64,000 bases of DNA from Ekhidna sp051379705. Its GTDB lineage: Bacteria > Bacteroidota > Bacteroidia > Cytophagales > Cyclobacteriaceae. This document shows, piece after piece, positions 61,466 to 64,000 of this stretch; position 1 is the stretch's first letter, and the number at the start of each line of letters is the position of its first letter. The notes below the pieces were generated by a model. It made no database searches and had not been told where the DNA came from. It saw nothing but the letters and a program-made list of their open reading frames with translations. The stretch covers positions 2,976,001-3,040,000 of the forward strand of contig NZ_CP179868.1 of NCBI RefSeq assembly GCF_051379705.1, written 5' to 3'. A program made the position numbers and the translations under genes.

Positions 61466-62796
61466 TTTTTGAGATCTTTAGCTTCAGATTCAATGTCTTC
61501 ATACATAGTAGCAGGGAAGCCATTCATGTTTCTCCATATCTCATACCATATTGGCACATTGTTGAGCATAATCCAACCTTTTGCGGCCGATCCCATTCGA
61601 AGCAATTCAGGCCAGCTTTCATCATCAGGATCCGGCTTTACGATGATTCGAAACATGCCATTCTTACTTTCTACTCGATCTATTATGGCTACAATACCGC
61701 CAAAAGTTCCAACTGATGCATTTGGCCAACCTGAAAATGCCAGTGCGGGCCATCCGTCGAATTCAACACGTACTTTTCTTTCTTTCGCTATCAAAGGCAT
61801 ATCCATCGCTTTGATATACATCTCAAATGCGATATCATCCGATTGAGGAAGAATGGTTGCAACCGCATCTCCTTCTTTAATTGTTTCGCCAAGACCCACT
61901 TTTATTGCTTGCACAACATATCCGGATTGTGGAGCAATGATTTGATACTGAGATTGACGCACTTGCACATTTGTGAGCTCATTCTCCATTTTTGAAATTT
62001 GAGCTTGCGTTTCATTCCGACTTGCAATCGTTTCATTCAGGTTTGACTGAGCTTTACTGATTTTGTCTGAATAATCAGCCTCAACGGATGCCAACTCTAA
62101 TGTTGCATTGGCTAAATCCGCCTTTCTCTGAAGCCATTCATTCTCGGCCTTAAGAACCTTAGCACCACTATTCTGAAACTTGTTTTCTATTTCTTGAAAT
62201 TTTGTCAAGGTGATGTTGCCCGCGTCAAATCGGTTTTTATTCCGACTAAATATGCTTTTTGCGTTCTCATAATTCACCTGCTCAGCAACAAATGCCAGCG
62301 AGTCCGCTTCAAGTTTCAATATTGATTGCTGCAGCTTGTTTTTGGTTTGAGCCATTTTTGCTTTCACTGCGTTTTCCAACGCCACGATTTGCCGATTCAA
62401 TGCGGCGATTTTTTTATCCTTAGCATCAGCCGCATTCTTTTTTGCGTCTAATTGTTCTTGAATTCTTGAAATTAAATTCGGATCAAAGTATTTATCCTTA
62501 ATCTCAGATATGGTGAGAAGCGTATCCCCTTTATTGACATAGTCTCCCTCAATAATATGCCAATTAGTAATTCTTCCCGCTATAGCAGACTCCACCATTT
62601 GTGGTCTGTTTCCAGGATTTAAAGCGGTTAATTTTCCCTTACCTCTAATGTTTTGCTGCCAAGGCAGGAAGAGGAATATGATAAAGATTGCCACAATAAC
62701 TAAAAGTACTTTAGCTACTGTACGACCAATGCCTGGGGTCTTCAGTGTTCGAAGAGAATACAGTTGGGTTTCTGCTAGTTTATCTAAGTGATCCAT
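61462..62796 (-). CDS. HlyD-family membrane-fusion (adaptor) protein
   Basis: A 444-residue protein. One N-terminal transmembrane helix (VAKVLLVIVAIFIIFLFLPW) is followed by a split biotinyl-lipoyl domain (GRITNWHIIEGDYVNKGDTL and YQIIAPQSGYVVQAIKVGLG) and a coiled-coil hairpin rich in Lys, Ala and Gln (about 115-290). It links the inner-membrane ABC exporter to the TolC-like duct, as in type I secretion. Overlaps of 1 bp and 4 bp with its neighbours indicate an operon. Confidence 0.92.
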   Translation of the reverse strand: MDHLDKLAETQLYSLRTLKTPGIGRTVAKVLLVIVAIFIIFLFLPWQQNIRGKGKLTALNPGNRPQMVESAIAGRITNWHIIEGDYVNKGDTLLTISEIKDKYFDPNLISRIQEQLDAKKNAADAKDKKIAALNRQIVALENAVKAKMAQTKNKLQQSILKLEADSLAFVAEQVNYENAKSIFSRNKNRFDAGNITLTKFQEIENKFQNSGAKVLKAENEWLQRKADLANATLELASVEADYSDKISKAQSNLNETIASRNETQAQISKMENELTNVQVRQSQYQIIAPQSGYVVQAIKVGLGETIKEGDAVATILPQSDDIAFEMYIKAMDMPLIAKERKVRVEFDGWPALAFSGWPNASVGTFGGIVAIIDRVESKNGMFRIIVKPDPDDESWPELLRMGSAAKGWIMLNNVPIWYEIWRNMNGFPATMYEDIESEAKDLKK

Positions 62797-64000
62797 TAGT
62801 AGATGTCTTTTAGTATTTCCTCTTTTTTGATCAATTCTTCGAAAGGGCCGTAGGCTAGTTGTTTACCTTTTTCAAGAAAAAGAACGTTATCACATGCCGC
62901 CATGACAAGTGGGTCATTCGACACCACTATCAGTGTCCATTTTCTCTCAGTATCAGTAACGAGTTCAATAAGTTTGAGTCTTTCCCGCTTGGAGAAATTA
63001 TTAAAAAAATCATTCAGAATGAGCATTGCAGGTCGCTTAGCGAGGCATCTGGCCAATACCAGTTTGTTCACAAAGGATGATGAAAATCCTTTACCGCCAC
63101 TAAGCACTTCGGTATTTAAACCATCGGGCAGCCTGTTAATGTCGTCTTTGAGCCCTACATCCTCGATCGCGTCAAGTGCATTTTTTATATCTGATGTTGG
63201 TTTTCCCACCAAAATGTTTTCAAGAATGGTTCCTTCAAAAATATCTTCTTGAGAGACATTCTTTCCTATTCTATCCCGGATATACGTGGCATCCAAATCT
63301 CTTAATGAATACCCATTATAGGTCATGATTCCAGTGTAGTTCTGATGTATACCTGCGATAATATTGGTCAGTGTGGTTTTGCCGGAACCACTACCACCAC
63401 TAATGCAAAGGGATTTACCTTTATCTATTGCAACAGTAATGTTTTGCAACGAAGCAACCTGTCCACCTGGATAGGTATAAGAAACGTCCTCCATTTTCAC
63501 TTCATATCCATCTTTTAGTTGACTTGAGGGAATGTCGATCCCACCCGTACTCTCAAGAGGCAGGTCTGTGACATGCGCTATTTTGTCAACAGCAGTGAGC
63601 ATATCATACACCACATCCATATACATGATGATTTTTTCTACTGATGCCAGTACGAGTATGATGATAACCTCAGAGGCCACAAATTGGCCAAGAGTGATTT
63701 CTCTCTGGATTACCAAAATAGTACCCAAAATCAAAAGTCCTCCAGTAATGATCGCCTTAAAAAGTAGAATGAAGGCATACTGAGAGATTAGAATTTTGAA
63801 GTGAGAGCTTCTATTTTCTAAGTAATTATTTACCAGATAGTCTGTTTTTCTTAAAGGTAAAATGGTGTTTCCTGCCAACTTAAATGAATACAAGGTTCTG
63901 GCCATTTCCTCTAGCCAATAGACCACTTTGTACTTGTATTTTGATTCCTTGATAGAGCTCTTAAGACCTTTTGGTCCGGTGAAGAAGAAAATCAGAAATA
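62796..64000 (-). CDS. ABC exporter permease/ATPase with degenerate catalytic motifs (5' end outside window)
   Basis: About 400 residues are visible; the frame is open beyond the right edge, so the N-terminus (possibly including a peptidase domain) is missing. The visible part has about two transmembrane helices followed by an ATPase domain. Walker A GGSGSGKT and the Q-loop (NVSQEDIF) are intact, but the Walker B region reads LILND where LILDE is expected (codons at 63012-63014 and 63009-63011). The signature reads LSGGKG, and the switch His is replaced by Asn (VVSNDPL, codon 62916-62918). It may bind ATP but hydrolyse it poorly. Confidence 0.85.
   Translation of the reverse strand, partial: FLIFFFTGPKGLKSSIKESKYKYKVVYWLEEMARTLYSFKLAGNTILPLRKTDYLVNNYLENRSSHFKILISQYAFILLFKAIITGGLLILGTILVIQREITLGQFVASEVIIILVLASVEKIIMYMDVVYDMLTAVDKIAHVTDLPLESTGGIDIPSSQLKDGYEVKMEDVSYTYPGGQVASLQNITVAIDKGKSLCISGGSGSGKTTLTNIIAGIHQNYTGIMTYNGYSLRDLDATYIRDRIGKNVSQEDIFEGTILENILVGKPTSDIKNALDAIEDVGLKDDINRLPDGLNTEVLSGGKGFSSSFVNKLVLARCLAKRPAMLILNDFFNNFSKRERLKLIELVTDTERKWTLIVVSNDPLVMAACDNVLFLEKGKQLAYGPFEELIKKEEILKDIY

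Noticed and set aside
61553..61570. TGGCACATTGTTGAGC as a second sigma54 site
   Set aside because: The GG-GC spacing is wrong and it is inside the HlyD coding region.
1..64000. tRNA, rRNA, prophage or insertion-sequence genes
   Set aside because: None recognised on reading both strands; small tRNAs in gaps were looked for but no cloverleaf-like sequence stood out.

Overview
The window looks like a chromosomal segment of a Bacteroidota bacterium, probably of the Cytophagales type. The evidence is two proteins with type IX secretion (T9SS) C-terminal sorting domains, a DUF2723 membrane glycosyltransferase, many starts without Shine-Dalgarno sequences, and several TTG/GTG starts. This placement is inferred from gene content; no rRNA or other phylogenetic marker was analysed. 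I saw no tRNA, rRNA, CRISPR array or transposase gene.

Layout. (1) 1-10.1 kb is an accessory, repeat-rich stretch. It holds a partial outer-membrane protein, the helicase gene hrpB between two tandem arrays of a roughly 107-110 bp double-hairpin repeat, a GIY-YIG nuclease gene bracketed by the same repeat, and a 21-bp minisatellite. A divergent small gene/XRE regulator pair shares a perfect 20-bp inverted repeat. A two-gene Hachiman anti-phage system follows (hamA nuclease plus hamB helicase). (2) 10.1-19.4 kb is a minus-strand phenylacetate-degradation cluster: paaE-A-B-C, a VOC gene, a GNAT gene, paaD-G-H-I, then a lipoprotein and a HisC-like aminotransferase. (3) 19.4-25.5 kb holds two small genes, nuoABCD of respiratory complex I, a bifunctional NAD(P)HX repair enzyme, and a tiny protein that is essentially a signal peptide plus a T9SS sorting domain. 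(4) 25.5-30.5 kb encodes a large DUF2723 protein, a membrane protein and a TPR protein. (5) 30.5-48.2 kb is a surface-polysaccharide locus. It has glycosyltransferases, AsnB, a nucleotide-sugar dehydratase, a UDP-GlcNAc 2-epimerase and a flippase. It also has many decorating enzymes: a carbamoyltransferase with SxtJ and DUF5989 partners, an SGNH protein, a sulfotransferase, two methyltransferases and a 2OG-Fe(II) oxygenase. (6) 48.5-52.1 kb is a 1197-residue T9SS cargo protein with a propeller-like region and PKD-like domains. (7) 52.1-64 kb carries an Lrp regulator with a phosphoribosyltransferase, a 5'-truncated exported-protein remnant, a kinase-fold-like protein with a bestrophin, a glycosyltransferase, a sigma54-type response regulator with its histidine kinase, and a TolC/HlyD/ABC export operon that runs off the right edge.

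How it works together. The paa genes would oxygenate phenylacetyl-CoA and process the ring-opened product. The steps done by paaK, paaZ, paaJ and paaF are not in the window, and neither are the nuoE-N subunits of complex I. The glycan locus appears to build a heavily decorated repeat unit; no initiating sugar-phosphate transferase or outer-membrane exporter gene was seen. The most notable items are the mosaic palindromic repeat family, whose stems co-vary around a fixed TCAAG loop; its link to the GIY-YIG gene; the Hachiman pair; the sxtI/J/K-like module in a glycan locus; a likely sigma54 promoter in front of the NtrC-type regulator; and an ABC ATPase with degenerate catalytic motifs.
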